Assembly: GCF_007989625.1 (NCBI RefSeq)
Contig: NZ_BJUK01000029.1
Coordinates: forward strand, 1 to 46,121
Origin: Bisbaumannia pacifica
GTDB lineage: Bacteria; Pseudomonadota; Gammaproteobacteria; Pseudomonadales; Halomonadaceae
Direction of reading: 5' to 3'
Length of the DNA stretch: 46,121 bases
In this document: positions 7,222 through 16,459 of the stretch, one piece after another
Position numbering within the stretch: the first letter of the stretch is position 1
Layout: every line of letters starts with the position of its first letter
Made by a program: the position numbers and the translations under genes
Notes under the pieces: model-generated
What the model was told of the DNA's origin: nothing
What the model saw: only the letters and a program-made list of their open reading frames with translations
The model's database searches: none

Positions 7222-10158
7222 ATGGCCGCAAAGAAGAGCCAGCGCCGCGCCTCGGCGGGTCGTCGACGCGCCGCTAAGCCAAACGCCCCCCACGCCGCTC
7301 AGCTGGCCGATGTGCTTGCCGACACACGTCAGGCCAGGATCCAGGGGCTGCTGGCGCAGCAGCCTGCCGATAGCGAAGCACGTCGGCGCATCGGCCTCGA
7401 GCTACTGCAGCTCAAGTCCTACCGTCATGCCCAGCTCTATCTCGAGGAGGCCTTAGCGGATCTTCCCGAGCGGCTCGATATCCTCTCGGGACTGGGCCAG
7501 GCCTGTCTCTATACCAATGATCCCGAACGTGCCCTGGGCCATATCGAACGAGCCCTGCCCCAGGCACCCGAGCGCTTCGACTTGCTCTACCTCAAGGGAA
7601 TGGCACTACTCGGGTGTCAACGCATCGACGAGGCCTTGGCACTCTTCGAGTACTGTGTCGAGATCGCCCCCGACTCCCCCAAGGCCCTGACGGTGCTCTC
7701 CCGCCATGTGCCTCTGCGTAGCGAGCAATGGGACTACCTGGTATCCGTGGCGGCCGATGCCTCGGTTGCCACGGAAGAGCGAGTCGATGCCCTCTTTGCC
7801 CTCGGCAAGCGTGACCTCAATCAGGGGCGGCTGGAGGATGCCTTCAACCATTTTGATACGGCGAATCGACTCTTCCTGCCATTGGCGCCGGCCAATGGTC
7901 TGCCCTGGAGAAAACTGCTGGGATATGTCGCCGGCACCTACCCAGAGGGGCTCTTCGAGCGCTTTGCCGAGACCGCCAGTGATCAGGTACCGGAGCTGTT
8001 TATCGTTGGCCCATCCCGTTCTGGCAAGAGCCTGGTGGAGTCGATACTGGCCCAGCACCCATCTGTCATCAAGGGAGGGGAGCGTTTCGAGTTCATGGAC
8101 TATGTCCGTGAGTCGGCGAGCGCCCATGAGACCCTGAATGGCTTTATCGAGGCCCTCTCGCCCGGGGACATGCCGGAACTATCCCAAGGCTACCTGAACC
8201 GTGCGGGCCACAAGGGGAAAATGGTAACGAATACCCACCCGGACTCGATCTTCGTGCTGGGGATCCTCGGGTTGATGTTTCCCAAGACCCCGATCGTCTT
8301 CTGCATGCGCAACCTGCTCGACATGGGCATGGCCGCCTATTTCACCAAGTATGATACCGGCAACCAGCAGAGTTACGATCTTCACACCTTGGGTGAATAT
8401 ATCGCCAGCTACGAAAAGGCGATGCAACACTGGGCCAATGTCCTTCCCAACCCCATCCTGATGGTCGAGTACTCCGAGCTGGTCAAGGACCCGGAGCAGG
8501 TGGCGCGTAATCTTTACCACTCTCTCGGGCTGGATGAATATCGTCATGACGATCGGCTTCGTGAGCAGGCGACTCGCCTGCTGGATCAGCTAGGGCCGGC
8601 CGACTCGGTGGAAGTGCCGACTCGGCTCCACTCCCGCTTCGACGGCCTAGGGGAGTTACTGATCGAGCAACTGGCGCCGCTGATCGCCGGCTACCGCGGT
8701 GTGGCCGAGTCGGCCTCGATGGAGGAAAGGGCCAAGCAGCAGCGCTTGATTCAATTGTACGAGGCACTGATCGAGCGCCAGAAGGAAGCCAATGTGCATG
8801 GCATCGTGGGGGTGGTGAACCGCCTCCTCGAACTCGATCCGGGGCAGCCTGAACTCAAGGCGCTCCTGGGTACCTATGTCTCCCAGTCGGGCCGCCATCA
8901 GCAGGGCCTGGAGCTGCTGCTTCAGGCCGGGGAGATGAGCCCGCAGGATCGCAATATCCAGATTCAGCAGGTCGAAGCACTGCTACGCGCCCAGGCCTGG
9001 CAACAAGCCGACAGCATCCTGCGGACCTGGCCAGAAAATGATGCCGTCACTTGTCAGCTGCAACTCCAGGCTTTCGTCGATCGTCACCATGCCGAACTCC
9101 AGAGGCACCGACGAATCGAGCCTACCGTCAATGAGCTGGAGGTGGCCAGGGGGTGGCTGTCTCGACTCAAGGCGGCCTCCCAGCCTAGTCCCATCGTGAC
9201 CTCCCTCGAAGCCAGTCTTGAAGGCTTGGCGCGAAATGAGCAGTCGATTGAGCTTCATGAAATGGCCCTCTCAATGCTGGCAGCGGCGGGAGAAAGCGAC
9301 GGACGGCATCAGACCCAAGAGGCCAAGTGTCGGCTCCAATACGCTTCCACTCTATTGCTGCTGGAGCGAGTCGAAGCGGCTATTGAGATGCTTCACGCCA
9401 TCAGTCGCATTCACCCCTACTCTCTGGATACCCAGCAGGCCTACCAGCGATTTACCACTTGGCTGGGTGATAGCAGCGAAGCGGTGCATCGCGAATGGGC
9501 GGGACTGCATGGGCTGCTGGAGCGGCAATGGCAGAGTTACTCTCAAGACGATTTGCAGTTTAGCTTTGGTGACTTCGGGTTGCCCTATCAAGGCTATGCC
9601 CGTGTCGCCTTGCCGGGAAGCCGTCCCACCGAAGCGCGAATCGAAGCCTACAAGCTTCGAGATCACCTTGCGGCACTCAAGGAGAAAAAAGGTAGCGTCA
9701 GTGCCCTGGATATTGGCTGCAACCACGGTTTCCTCCTATTGGAACTGGCAGATCAGCTGGACCACGGTACGGGCTTTGACATTAGCCCGACCTGCATCGA
9801 GGTGGGCAATACCGTCGCTAGACATTTGAAGATTGACAATATCAGCCTATCTGCCCAGACCTTCGAAAGCTTTATGGCCGAGCAGCCGGAGCGCCATGAT
9901 CTCTTGATAGCCTGCGCGGTACATCGCTGGATCGGACTGCCAATGCCCGAGTTTGGACGACACCTCCATTCGTTGCTCTCAAAAGACGGACTGTTACTGC
10001 TGGAAAGTCAAGGGATTCGCCGTACCACCATGACCGAGCAGGACTTCGATGACAAGGTGAAGCAGATCTGTGCCAAGGGCTTTGAGCAGCTTGACCGTGG
10101 GGCACTTTGCGATGATGGCGTTAATTACCGTGAATTTTATATTCTGCGAAAGCGCTGA
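7222..10158 (+). CDS. TPR-sulfotransferase-methyltransferase fusion protein
   Basis: A 978-residue, soluble, three-part protein. Residues about 25-230 are TPR-like helices. About 255-460 is a sulfotransferase-fold domain: the PAPS 5'-phosphate loop reads IVGPSRSGKSLVESILAQHP (family norm G.PRSGTTLVE) and the 3'-phosphate motif region is IVFCMRNLLDMGMAAYF. About 500-780 is a second helical, TPR-like stretch. About 825-935 is a Rossmann methyltransferase with ALDIGCNHGFLLLELADQL as the SAM-binding motif I. The basic N-terminus (KKSQRRASAGRRRAAKP) is not a signal peptide. ATG 7222 is preferred over 7210 because GAGAGGA precedes it. Next to fliC it could modify flagellin or its glycan, but the acceptor is not known. 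The Thr-to-Lys change in the PAPS loop leaves true sulfotransfer uncertain. Confidence 0.82.
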   Translation: MAAKKSQRRASAGRRRAAKPNAPHAAQLADVLADTRQARIQGLLAQQPADSEARRRIGLELLQLKSYRHAQLYLEEALADLPERLDILSGLGQACLYTNDPERALGHIERALPQAPERFDLLYLKGMALLGCQRIDEALALFEYCVEIAPDSPKALTVLSRHVPLRSEQWDYLVSVAADASVATEERVDALFALGKRDLNQGRLEDAFNHFDTANRLFLPLAPANGLPWRKLLGYVAGTYPEGLFERFAETASDQVPELFIVGPSRSGKSLVESILAQHPSVIKGGERFEFMDYVRESASAHETLNGFIEALSPGDMPELSQGYLNRAGHKGKMVTNTHPDSIFVLGILGLMFPKTPIVFCMRNLLDMGMAAYFTKYDTGNQQSYDLHTLGEYIASYEKAMQHWANVLPNPILMVEYSELVKDPEQVARNLYHSLGLDEYRHDDRLREQATRLLDQLGPADSVEVPTRLHSRFDGLGELLIEQLAPLIAGYRGVAESASMEERAKQQRLIQLYEALIERQKEANVHGIVGVVNRLLELDPGQPELKALLGTYVSQSGRHQQGLELLLQAGEMSPQDRNIQIQQVEALLRAQAWQQADSILRTWPENDAVTCQLQLQAFVDRHHAELQRHRRIEPTVNELEVARGWLSRLKAASQPSPIVTSLEASLEGLARNEQSIELHEMALSMLAAAGESDGRHQTQEAKCRLQYASTLLLLERVEAAIEMLHAISRIHPYSLDTQQAYQRFTTWLGDSSEAVHREWAGLHGLLERQWQSYSQDDLQFSFGDFGLPYQGYARVALPGSRPTEARIEAYKLRDHLAALKEKKGSVSALDIGCNHGFLLLELADQLDHGTGFDISPTCIEVGNTVARHLKIDNISLSAQTFESFMAEQPERHDLLIACAVHRWIGLPMPEFGRHLHSLLSKDGLLLLESQGIRRTTMTEQDFDDKVKQICAKGFEQLDRGALCDDGVNYREFYILRKR

Positions 10159-10197
10159 TCTTCTTTCGTGACTTTTATAGCTTGGCAGAAGGCTGAT

Positions 10198-13100
10198 ATG
10201 AGAAAAGATTCTTCCTCTCGAAATTCCAAGGGCAGCGGCATGGGTAGGAAAAAGGCCCTTCACCCAAGCCATATCAAGCGATTCTTGGAACTGCAGCAAT
10301 CGGGGGATCTCAAATCTGCCCTGGCTTATGCAGAGCAGCTCTCATCGCAGTTTCCGGAATCACCACAAGCGTGGGAGCTGTACGCCAATGGCCTAGCCGT
10401 GCTAGGGAGATTGAGAGAGGCCGCGGCGGCCATGGAGCGCGTCGTGGAAACCTCGCCGGTGGCTAATCCCCCTCAATGGCTGAAGTTGGCTCAGTACCTG
10501 ATACTGGGGGGGGAGGCCAAAAAAGCCATCGCTTCTCTCGAACGCGTTGTGTCTCATCAGCCTGAAAATGTCGAAGCACTCGCGTGGTTAAGTCGCGCTT
10601 ATTATGAAATGGATGATACATCGAGTGGGATCTCGGTAAGTGATCGTGCCTTAGCCATCGACCCTTTGCATGAGGAAACCCTGGTCTGGAGGGCGCGCAT
10701 CCAGGATCGGCTCAAGCAGCATGAGCCCGCTCTGGAAACGCTAGGAAGGCTTCTGGATGTTGCGCCTAAGCGTGTCGGTGTCAATAATCATATTGCTAGC
10801 CTTTATGTAAAGGAGGGGGATTATTCTAACGCGGAAAAATATTTCAATAACGAGCTCGAGCTCTCTCCGGATAATGGAAGGTTGTTATGCAACCGTTTCA
10901 TAGCCAATCACTATAATCCCGGCTATAGTTTGGAAGACCTGTTCTACCAGGCGGTGGAGTGGGATAAGAAGTTTTCTTCCACTTCGGTCGTCAAGCGTGC
11001 CAGCACGCTCTTGGATCCCGAAAAGCAGTTACGAATTGGCTTGCTCTCCGGAGGGTTTCGCACGCATCCGGTAGGGCAGATGATTTTGCCCGCGTTGAAT
11101 AACTTGAAATCAGAGGAATGCTTTCTGGTTGCGTATAGCACGAATCAGAAAGGAGATGCCCTTACTGGGGAGATTAAAGACGCCGTAGATGAGTGGAAAG
11201 TCGTCGAAGGCCTGAGCGACGAACAGCTTGATAAATTAATACGCGATGATTCTATCGATGTTTTGATAGACATGAATGGTGCCGGGGAGGGCTCCCGCTA
11301 CGGCACGCTGGTGAAGGAACCGGCACCACTCTTGGTCAAGTGGGTGGGAACACTGATCAATACGACGGGCCTAGCCTGTATGGACTACTTGATCAGCGAT
11401 CATGTGGAGACGCCGGAAGGAGTCGATCAATTTTATACTGAAAAGCTGATAAGACTTCCGGATGATTATATCTGCTACCGAGCCCCGGACTATATTCCCG
11501 ACTGTGGCGAGCTGCCGGTCCTGAAAAATGGATACATTACTTTCGGCTGCTTGAATAATCCTGCCAAGCTATCTCCTCCCATGTTGGCTGAATGGGCCAA
11601 GCTACTCGAAGAAGTACCCAATAGTAAGCTGCTATTACGCGGTATTCAATTCGAGAGCCAGCGGTTTTGCGACAAGCTCAGAGAGGCTTTCGCCAAGCAT
11701 GGCATCGGTAGTGACCGACTCCTTTTGGAAGGTGGGGCTAAACACCGGCAGTTTATGGCGACCTACCAACGCATCGATATCGCGCTGGATACTTGGCCCT
11801 ATTCTGGCGGACTGACGACTTGTGAGGCCTTGGTGATGGGGGTTCCCGTAGTAACCCGAGTCGGCCCCACCTTCGCCGGGCGACATAGTGCGACCCATTT
11901 GTCGGCAGTCGGTCTCGACGAGTTGGTAGCAGAAAGCTGGGATGATTTTATTCATCAGGCGGTGGGCTTGGCGACTGATTTAGATGCTTTATCCAGGCTG
12001 CGTTGCTCCTTGCGCTCGCGTGTAATGGCTTCGCCACTATGTGATGGTCCTCGCTTCGCTTCTCATTTCTATAATGCTTTGCGTGCCATCTGGCAGCGCC
12101 ACTGCCAGGGGAGGGCTCCCGAACGGCTGAATTTTGATAAGTCTGGGAATGCCTGGTTTGGTGAGCAGAAAGATAATCCTGTCGAAGTGGTAAAAGCAGC
12201 TGCTGATGTAGTAAATACACAAGTTGAATCAGGGGATGACTCTCAGGATGAAAGGTTTGATTGGGAGTTGACTGAGCCAGTTACCGTTATCGATAATACC
12301 GCTAGATTGGCATATCACCCGGAATGCTCAAGAGCGGTTGCCGAAAAAAAGTTGGCAGTTATTTGTTTCGACCCGGCCAATCAGCTGGAAAAGCGCGCAA
12401 ATGCGCTGGCCTTTCAGGGGGATTTTCACCACTTCCCATATGCCGTGCTCGGGGATGGCAGTCCCAGGGTTGTGTATGACCATGGTGACGGTTCCCTGTC
12501 CACGCTGAGTCGGCGGAGTATTTTGGATGAGAATAAGAGTCATATCATCCTTGATGGCTCGGAGGAAGAAACCAGAATAAATACTGTGGCACTGGATCAT
12601 ATTGAGGGGATTCCAAACCTCGATGTGCTGATCCTTGATGAGCTTCATGATACTTTGTCCATTCTTGATAATGGCGTCAAGGCGGTAAAGAATACCCTGG
12701 CGATTGAGGTGGCGGTAGTCTTCTCCACCCAAAATCATGGAAAGCTGGAGATAGGGAAAGCCATTCAGTGGATGGAGAAGCATGGCTTCAGATTTCATAG
12801 TTTAACTAAAATGGACTACCGGTGTCATTTTCCTGAACATCTGGAACAGGTTGAAGGTTTCGCCTCGGAACTGGAATGGGGTAATGCACTTTTTATTCCC
12901 TCCTCGGATAGGTTGGATCAACTTTCCGAGATGGAAAACAAAAAACTAGCATATGTTCTTGATGTTTTTTTCGGGATTAAAGATCTGTCTTTCCGGCTAT
13001 TGGAAAAGATGGGAGGACAGACTGCCAGGAAATATGGAATACATATCGGCGCCCTTTCACCAACTGACTCGCCAGCTTTTCCGGTTAAGGATGGCCACGG

Positions 13101-13983
13101 GGCTTCATTTGTATCTTGCGTAGATGACTTGAAGTGCAAAAAAGTAGGCAAGAAACTTTGTGTCGGTGTCCCCGTTTATAATGAAGAAAAATATATTAGA
13201 AGAACTATAAGGTCACTCAAGGAGCAGGATTTTGAAGATGTCAGCTTCCTGATCTCTGATAACTGCTCGACCGATCGCTCGCTTTCAATCGTCCTTGAGG
13301 AAGTTTGTGGCGATGAGCGATTTGAAGTTTTCAAGCATGAAAAAAATATTGGCGGGTATGCCAACTTCGAGTTTTTGTTTCGTTCTACTAATTCAGAGTA
13401 TTTCATGTGGCTAGGCGGTCATGACTATTTATCTAAAGGCTATTTAACTCGAGTGGTAAGTGAGATTGAAGCTGATAATAGCTTGTCAATGGTCTGTGGT
13501 TATCCCTTTGGAGTCGTTGATGATGGCCGTATAGAAACGCCTGTCGAAAAGGCTGTTTATAACTTTAATAACGATGCTCTTCCTGAAGTTAGGTATCTTG
13601 AATCAGTTGCCAAGATCTCTAACTGTACAGTTTTTCATTCTGTATTCCGCCGGCGGCTACTCAGGGGGTTCGAGTTTAGGAAAACTATTTCCGCAGACCA
13701 TGTGCTTCTGAGCCATCTTCTTTGGTTCGGTGGGATAAAGCAAATTTCAGATGTGAAGTATATTAGGCGATATTTTTCCTCAAGAGATCAAAGCCAGTCC
13801 CAGCGAATATCTGGAGAGAACAAGGTTCTCGAAAGAGATGACTTTTTTAAATACTATGAAGATGGGTTGAGGCTTCTGTATAAAATAAATGAAAGTAGCG
13901 TAAAAGTCCCTTTCTCGATAATGTTGAAGAATGTTTCAGAGGTTCTTGATATTCGTTTTTCAAAAAAAACGGTCTCGCAGTGA
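10198..13983 (+). CDS. TPR-GT41 (OGT/SPINDLY-like)-FkbM-like-GT2 fusion glycosyltransferase
   Basis: A 1261-residue soluble protein with four parts. TPR repeats at about 30-250. A GT41 O-GlcNAc-transferase-like domain at about 275-640, seen in RIGLLSGGFRTHPVGQMIL, EPAPLLVKWVGTLINTTGL, ITFGCLNNPAKLSP and DTWPYSGGLTTCEALVMGVP. A region at about 715-880 resembling the FkbM methyltransferase (VICFDPANQLEKRANAL, HFPYAVLGDG, LDVLILDE, LAIEVAVVF) but without the first GxG strand, so probably inactive. A GT2 domain at about 985-1160 (VGVPVYNEEKYIRRTIRSLK, ISDNCSTDRS, WLGGHDYLSKGYL). The usual GHT of the GT41 family reads GAGEG here. ATG 10198 is chosen for AGAAGG 5 nt upstream; 10240 is possible. Base composition falls from the N- to the C-terminal half. 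Likely attaches and extends sugars, with flagellin the best guess for acceptor. Confidence 0.83.
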   Translation: MRKDSSSRNSKGSGMGRKKALHPSHIKRFLELQQSGDLKSALAYAEQLSSQFPESPQAWELYANGLAVLGRLREAAAAMERVVETSPVANPPQWLKLAQYLILGGEAKKAIASLERVVSHQPENVEALAWLSRAYYEMDDTSSGISVSDRALAIDPLHEETLVWRARIQDRLKQHEPALETLGRLLDVAPKRVGVNNHIASLYVKEGDYSNAEKYFNNELELSPDNGRLLCNRFIANHYNPGYSLEDLFYQAVEWDKKFSSTSVVKRASTLLDPEKQLRIGLLSGGFRTHPVGQMILPALNNLKSEECFLVAYSTNQKGDALTGEIKDAVDEWKVVEGLSDEQLDKLIRDDSIDVLIDMNGAGEGSRYGTLVKEPAPLLVKWVGTLINTTGLACMDYLISDHVETPEGVDQFYTEKLIRLPDDYICYRAPDYIPDCGELPVLKNGYITFGCLNNPAKLSPPMLAEWAKLLEEVPNSKLLLRGIQFESQRFCDKLREAFAKHGIGSDRLLLEGGAKHRQFMATYQRIDIALDTWPYSGGLTTCEALVMGVPVVTRVGPTFAGRHSATHLSAVGLDELVAESWDDFIHQAVGLATDLDALSRLRCSLRSRVMASPLCDGPRFASHFYNALRAIWQRHCQGRAPERLNFDKSGNAWFGEQKDNPVEVVKAAADVVNTQVESGDDSQDERFDWELTEPVTVIDNTARLAYHPECSRAVAEKKLAVICFDPANQLEKRANALAFQGDFHHFPYAVLGDGSPRVVYDHGDGSLSTLSRRSILDENKSHIILDGSEEETRINTVALDHIEGIPNLDVLILDELHDTLSILDNGVKAVKNTLAIEVAVVFSTQNHGKLEIGKAIQWMEKHGFRFHSLTKMDYRCHFPEHLEQVEGFASELEWGNALFIPSSDRLDQLSEMENKKLAYVLDVFFGIKDLSFRLLEKMGGQTARKYGIHIGALSPTDSPAFPVKDGHGASFVSCVDDLKCKKVGKKLCVGVPVYNEEKYIRRTIRSLKEQDFEDVSFLISDNCSTDRSLSIVLEEVCGDERFEVFKHEKNIGGYANFEFLFRSTNSEYFMWLGGHDYLSKGYLTRVVSEIEADNSLSMVCGYPFGVVDDGRIETPVEKAVYNFNNDALPEVRYLESVAKISNCTVFHSVFRRRLLRGFEFRKTISADHVLLSHLLWFGGIKQISDVKYIRRYFSSRDQSQSQRISGENKVLERDDFFKYYEDGLRLLYKINESSVKVPFSIMLKNVSEVLDIRFSKKTVSQ

Positions 13984-14015
13984 TGGTTTTTTGTGATGCT
14001 TTTTAGGGGGTTAAA

Positions 14016-14786
14016 GTGAAGTGTGTTATCCTTGCCGGTGGTCTAGGCACAAGAATTTCAGAGGAAACTCACGCAAAGCCAAAGCCAATGGTTGAAATTG
14101 GTGGAAAACCTATTCTTTGGCATATTATGAAGATGTATTCTTCTCATGGTGTCAATGAGTTCATCGTCTGCTGTGGCTATAAAGGATATTTAATAAAAGA
14201 GTATTTTTCTAATTATTTTTTGCATATGTCTGATGTGACATTCGATATGCAAAATAATGAAATGGAGGTTCATCAAAAGAAGGCCGAACCTTGGAAGGTG
14301 ACACTGGTGGATACCGGTGATCACTCAATGACCGGTGGTCGACTGAAGAGAGTTTCTGGTTACCTCGAAGAAGATGATTGCTTCTGTTTTACTTATGGCG
14401 ATGGCGTAAGTGATATAGATATTGCAGAAGAGGTTGCCTACCACAAGTCTCACGGGAAGCTTGCTACTGTTGCTGCTGTGCAGCCTCCGGGAAGGTATGG
14501 TGCCCTTCGGTTGATGGGAAACGATGTAGTTGGTTTTATGGAAAAGCCACGTGGTGACGGAGGGTTGATTAATGGTGGATTTTTCATTCTCTCCAAAGAA
14601 TGTCTTAGCTTGATTGCCGACGATACGACATCCTGGGAAGCGGATCCATTGATGCGGCTCGCCGAGCAGGGCCAACTGATGGCATTTGAACATCATGGAT
14701 TCTGGCAGCCGATGGACACCCTACGTGATAAAAACTATCTCGAAACCCTATGGGGCAGCGGTAGGGCGCCTTGGAAACATTGGTAA
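14016..14786 (+). CDS. rfbF: Glucose-1-phosphate cytidylyltransferase
   Basis: Makes CDP-glucose from CTP and glucose-1-phosphate, the entry step to CDP-activated 6-deoxyhexoses. The 256-residue product has the nucleotidyltransferase signature VILAGGLGTRISEETHAKPK (about 4-23), then PMVEIGGKPILWHIMK, CFTYGDGVSDIDI and the end PWKHW, all characteristic of RfbF and not of RmlA. Length equals the known enzymes. Start is GTG 14016, with AGGGGG about 8 nt upstream. It is the first of a tightly packed run of sugar genes and precedes rfbG by 21 bp. Its codons are more A+T-rich than those of the flagellar genes. Confidence 0.95.
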   Translation: MKCVILAGGLGTRISEETHAKPKPMVEIGGKPILWHIMKMYSSHGVNEFIVCCGYKGYLIKEYFSNYFLHMSDVTFDMQNNEMEVHQKKAEPWKVTLVDTGDHSMTGGRLKRVSGYLEEDDCFCFTYGDGVSDIDIAEEVAYHKSHGKLATVAAVQPPGRYGALRLMGNDVVGFMEKPRGDGGLINGGFFILSKECLSLIADDTTSWEADPLMRLAEQGQLMAFEHHGFWQPMDTLRDKNYLETLWGSGRAPWKHW

Positions 14787-14807
14787 CTCTCCATAAGGGG
14801 AACATGC

Positions 14808-15857
14808 ATGAATTTTTGGCATGGAAAACGAGTGCTTCTTACGGGGCATACCGGCTTCAAGGGAAGCTGGTTAGGTTTATGGTTGAGTCGGCTAGGTGCC
14901 GAAGTTACGGGGATTAGCTTATCTCCTGTGACTCAGCCTAACCTTTTCACGCTACTATCAAGCGACGCTTTCTTGGATAGCCGTATTCTAGATGTTCGTG
15001 ATGCATCCTCGGTTGCTAAGATCGTTAAAAGCTGCAGTCCGGAAATCGTTTTTCATTTGGCGGCCCAGCCATTAGTCAGAGATAGCTACCAAGATCCAAT
15101 TAATACTTACTCCACTAATGTGCAAGGGACTGTAAATGTTCTCGATGCGTGTCGCGAGGTCGAAAGCTGCCGCGTTATAGTCGTTGTCACGACTGATAAG
15201 GTTTACCATAATCCAGGTGATTCCTTCCCTTTTCGTGAAACGGATGCCTTGGGTGGGCATGATCCGTATAGTGCAAGTAAAGCCGCCTGTGAAATAGTCG
15301 TCTCCAGTTATCGTGAGGCATTTTTAAAGAATAGAGGTATTGCCGTCGCTTCCGCTCGGGCCGGGAATGTCATTGGTGGTGGAGACTGGTCAAGAGATCG
15401 ACTGATTCCTGATGCCGTGCGTGCCTGGGAAGGTAGTGGTTCGTTACATGTTCGTAACCCTCAGTCTATTAGGCCGTGGCAGCATGTTTTGGACCCGCTC
15501 TGGGGATACCTTGAACTCGCAAGAAGCTTATGGGACTGTCCTCAATTATCGGATGCTTATAATTTTGGGCCCAATCCTCATGAGGCAGCGACGGTTCGCG
15601 AAGTAATAGAGCAGGCATGCCTTGCTTTTCCGTCTGGGACGACTGTTTGGGGAGAGGTTGATCAAGGCCCACATGAAGCCAGTTGGCTAGCGCTAGACAA
15701 TACTCGCGCGAGAACTCGTCTCGGGGTTAAGCCACGCTGGACACTAGAGAAATGCTTGAGTCAAACCATGTCTTGGTACCGAAAATATTATGAAGGTGAA
15801 TCGGCAGGCTCGCTTTGTGAGAATGATATTGATGCCTTCGAATTGACCGAAATTTGA
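14808..15857 (+). CDS. rfbG: CDP-glucose 4,6-dehydratase
   Basis: Converts CDP-D-glucose to CDP-4-keto-6-deoxy-D-glucose with bound NAD. The 349-residue short-chain dehydrogenase-type protein has the nucleotide motif TGHTGFKGSW (about 12-21), HLAAQPLVRDSY, the VVTTDKVY strand and the catalytic YSASK (in DPYSASKAACEIV). The NPQSIRPWQHVLDPLWGYL stretch is typical of RfbG. AAGGGG lies 7 nt before the ATG at 14808; the ATG at 14804 is out of frame. Pairing with rfbF identifies the nucleotide as CDP. The 4-keto product is the expected substrate of the epimerase and C-methyltransferase that follow. Confidence 0.95.
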   Translation: MNFWHGKRVLLTGHTGFKGSWLGLWLSRLGAEVTGISLSPVTQPNLFTLLSSDAFLDSRILDVRDASSVAKIVKSCSPEIVFHLAAQPLVRDSYQDPINTYSTNVQGTVNVLDACREVESCRVIVVVTTDKVYHNPGDSFPFRETDALGGHDPYSASKAACEIVVSSYREAFLKNRGIAVASARAGNVIGGGDWSRDRLIPDAVRAWEGSGSLHVRNPQSIRPWQHVLDPLWGYLELARSLWDCPQLSDAYNFGPNPHEAATVREVIEQACLAFPSGTTVWGEVDQGPHEASWLALDNTRARTRLGVKPRWTLEKCLSQTMSWYRKYYEGESAGSLCENDIDAFELTEI

Positions 15858-15901
15858 GTTTCTCGACAATATGGGTGTTGTCTTCATGCAAGGTATGTAT
15901 C

Positions 15902-16459
15902 ATGACTAGACTGACTCTCTCGGAGACGAGTATTCCAGACCTCTCTTTATTGATTCGGCATCCTGTGGGTGATGATCGGGGTTTTATGGAGCGCCTTTTT
16001 TGCGTTGATGAACTGTCTCTGGTTATCGGGGGGGGGAGAATTTCTCAGATAAACCGGAGTATGACGGCAAATTCTGGTACCTTGCGAGGCATGCATTTTC
16101 AGTACCCTCCTTATTCAGAAAAGAAAATTGTTACTTGCTTGAAGGGAGAGATCTTTGACGTGGCGATTGACCTGCGTAGAGGGTCCCCGACGTTTTTATC
16201 GTGGCATGGTGAGTTCTTGAAAGCATCCGGCCATACCAGCCTGGTGATTCCTGAAGGCTTTGCACATGGGTTTCAGACCATGACGGATGATTGTGAAGTG
16301 ATTTATTTTTGTACGAATAAATATTTCCCTGAAGCGGAGGGCGGGATCGATGCCCTGGACCCTAGGGTATCCATCGAGTGGCCCCTTTGTATCTCGGAGA
16401 GGTCCGCTAGAGATAAAACTCATCCGTGGCTTACGAATGATTTTCTGGGGGTTGAATGA
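15902..16459 (+). CDS. RmlC/RfbC-type keto-deoxysugar epimerase
   Basis: The 185-residue cupin resembles dTDP-4-dehydrorhamnose 3,5-epimerase: GDDRGFMERLF, LRGMHFQYPPYSEKKIVTCL with the catalytic His, GEIFDVAIDLR, VIPEGFAHGFQTM, and the end IDALDPRVSIEWP. Because rfbF and rfbG make a CDP-sugar and there is no rmlA/B/D, it probably acts on CDP-4-keto-6-deoxyglucose at C3 and/or C5. ATG 15902 is chosen over the TTG at 15854 because the homologous part begins there and AAGG precedes it. A nine-G tract at 16028-16036 lies in codons for IGGG. The stop overlaps the next gene's ATG (ATGA), implying coupling. Confidence 0.87.
   Translation: MTRLTLSETSIPDLSLLIRHPVGDDRGFMERLFCVDELSLVIGGGRISQINRSMTANSGTLRGMHFQYPPYSEKKIVTCLKGEIFDVAIDLRRGSPTFLSWHGEFLKASGHTSLVIPEGFAHGFQTMTDDCEVIYFCTNKYFPEAEGGIDALDPRVSIEWPLCISERSARDKTHPWLTNDFLGVE
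16028..16036 (+). repeat. Poly-G tract, 9 G, in the epimerase gene
   Basis: Nine consecutive G encode the GGG of VIGGGRIS. Loss of one G brings a TAA within about eight codons; gain of one gives a longer out-of-frame tail before a stop. A candidate slippage site, weaker than the 11-G tract at 18470. Confidence 0.5.
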
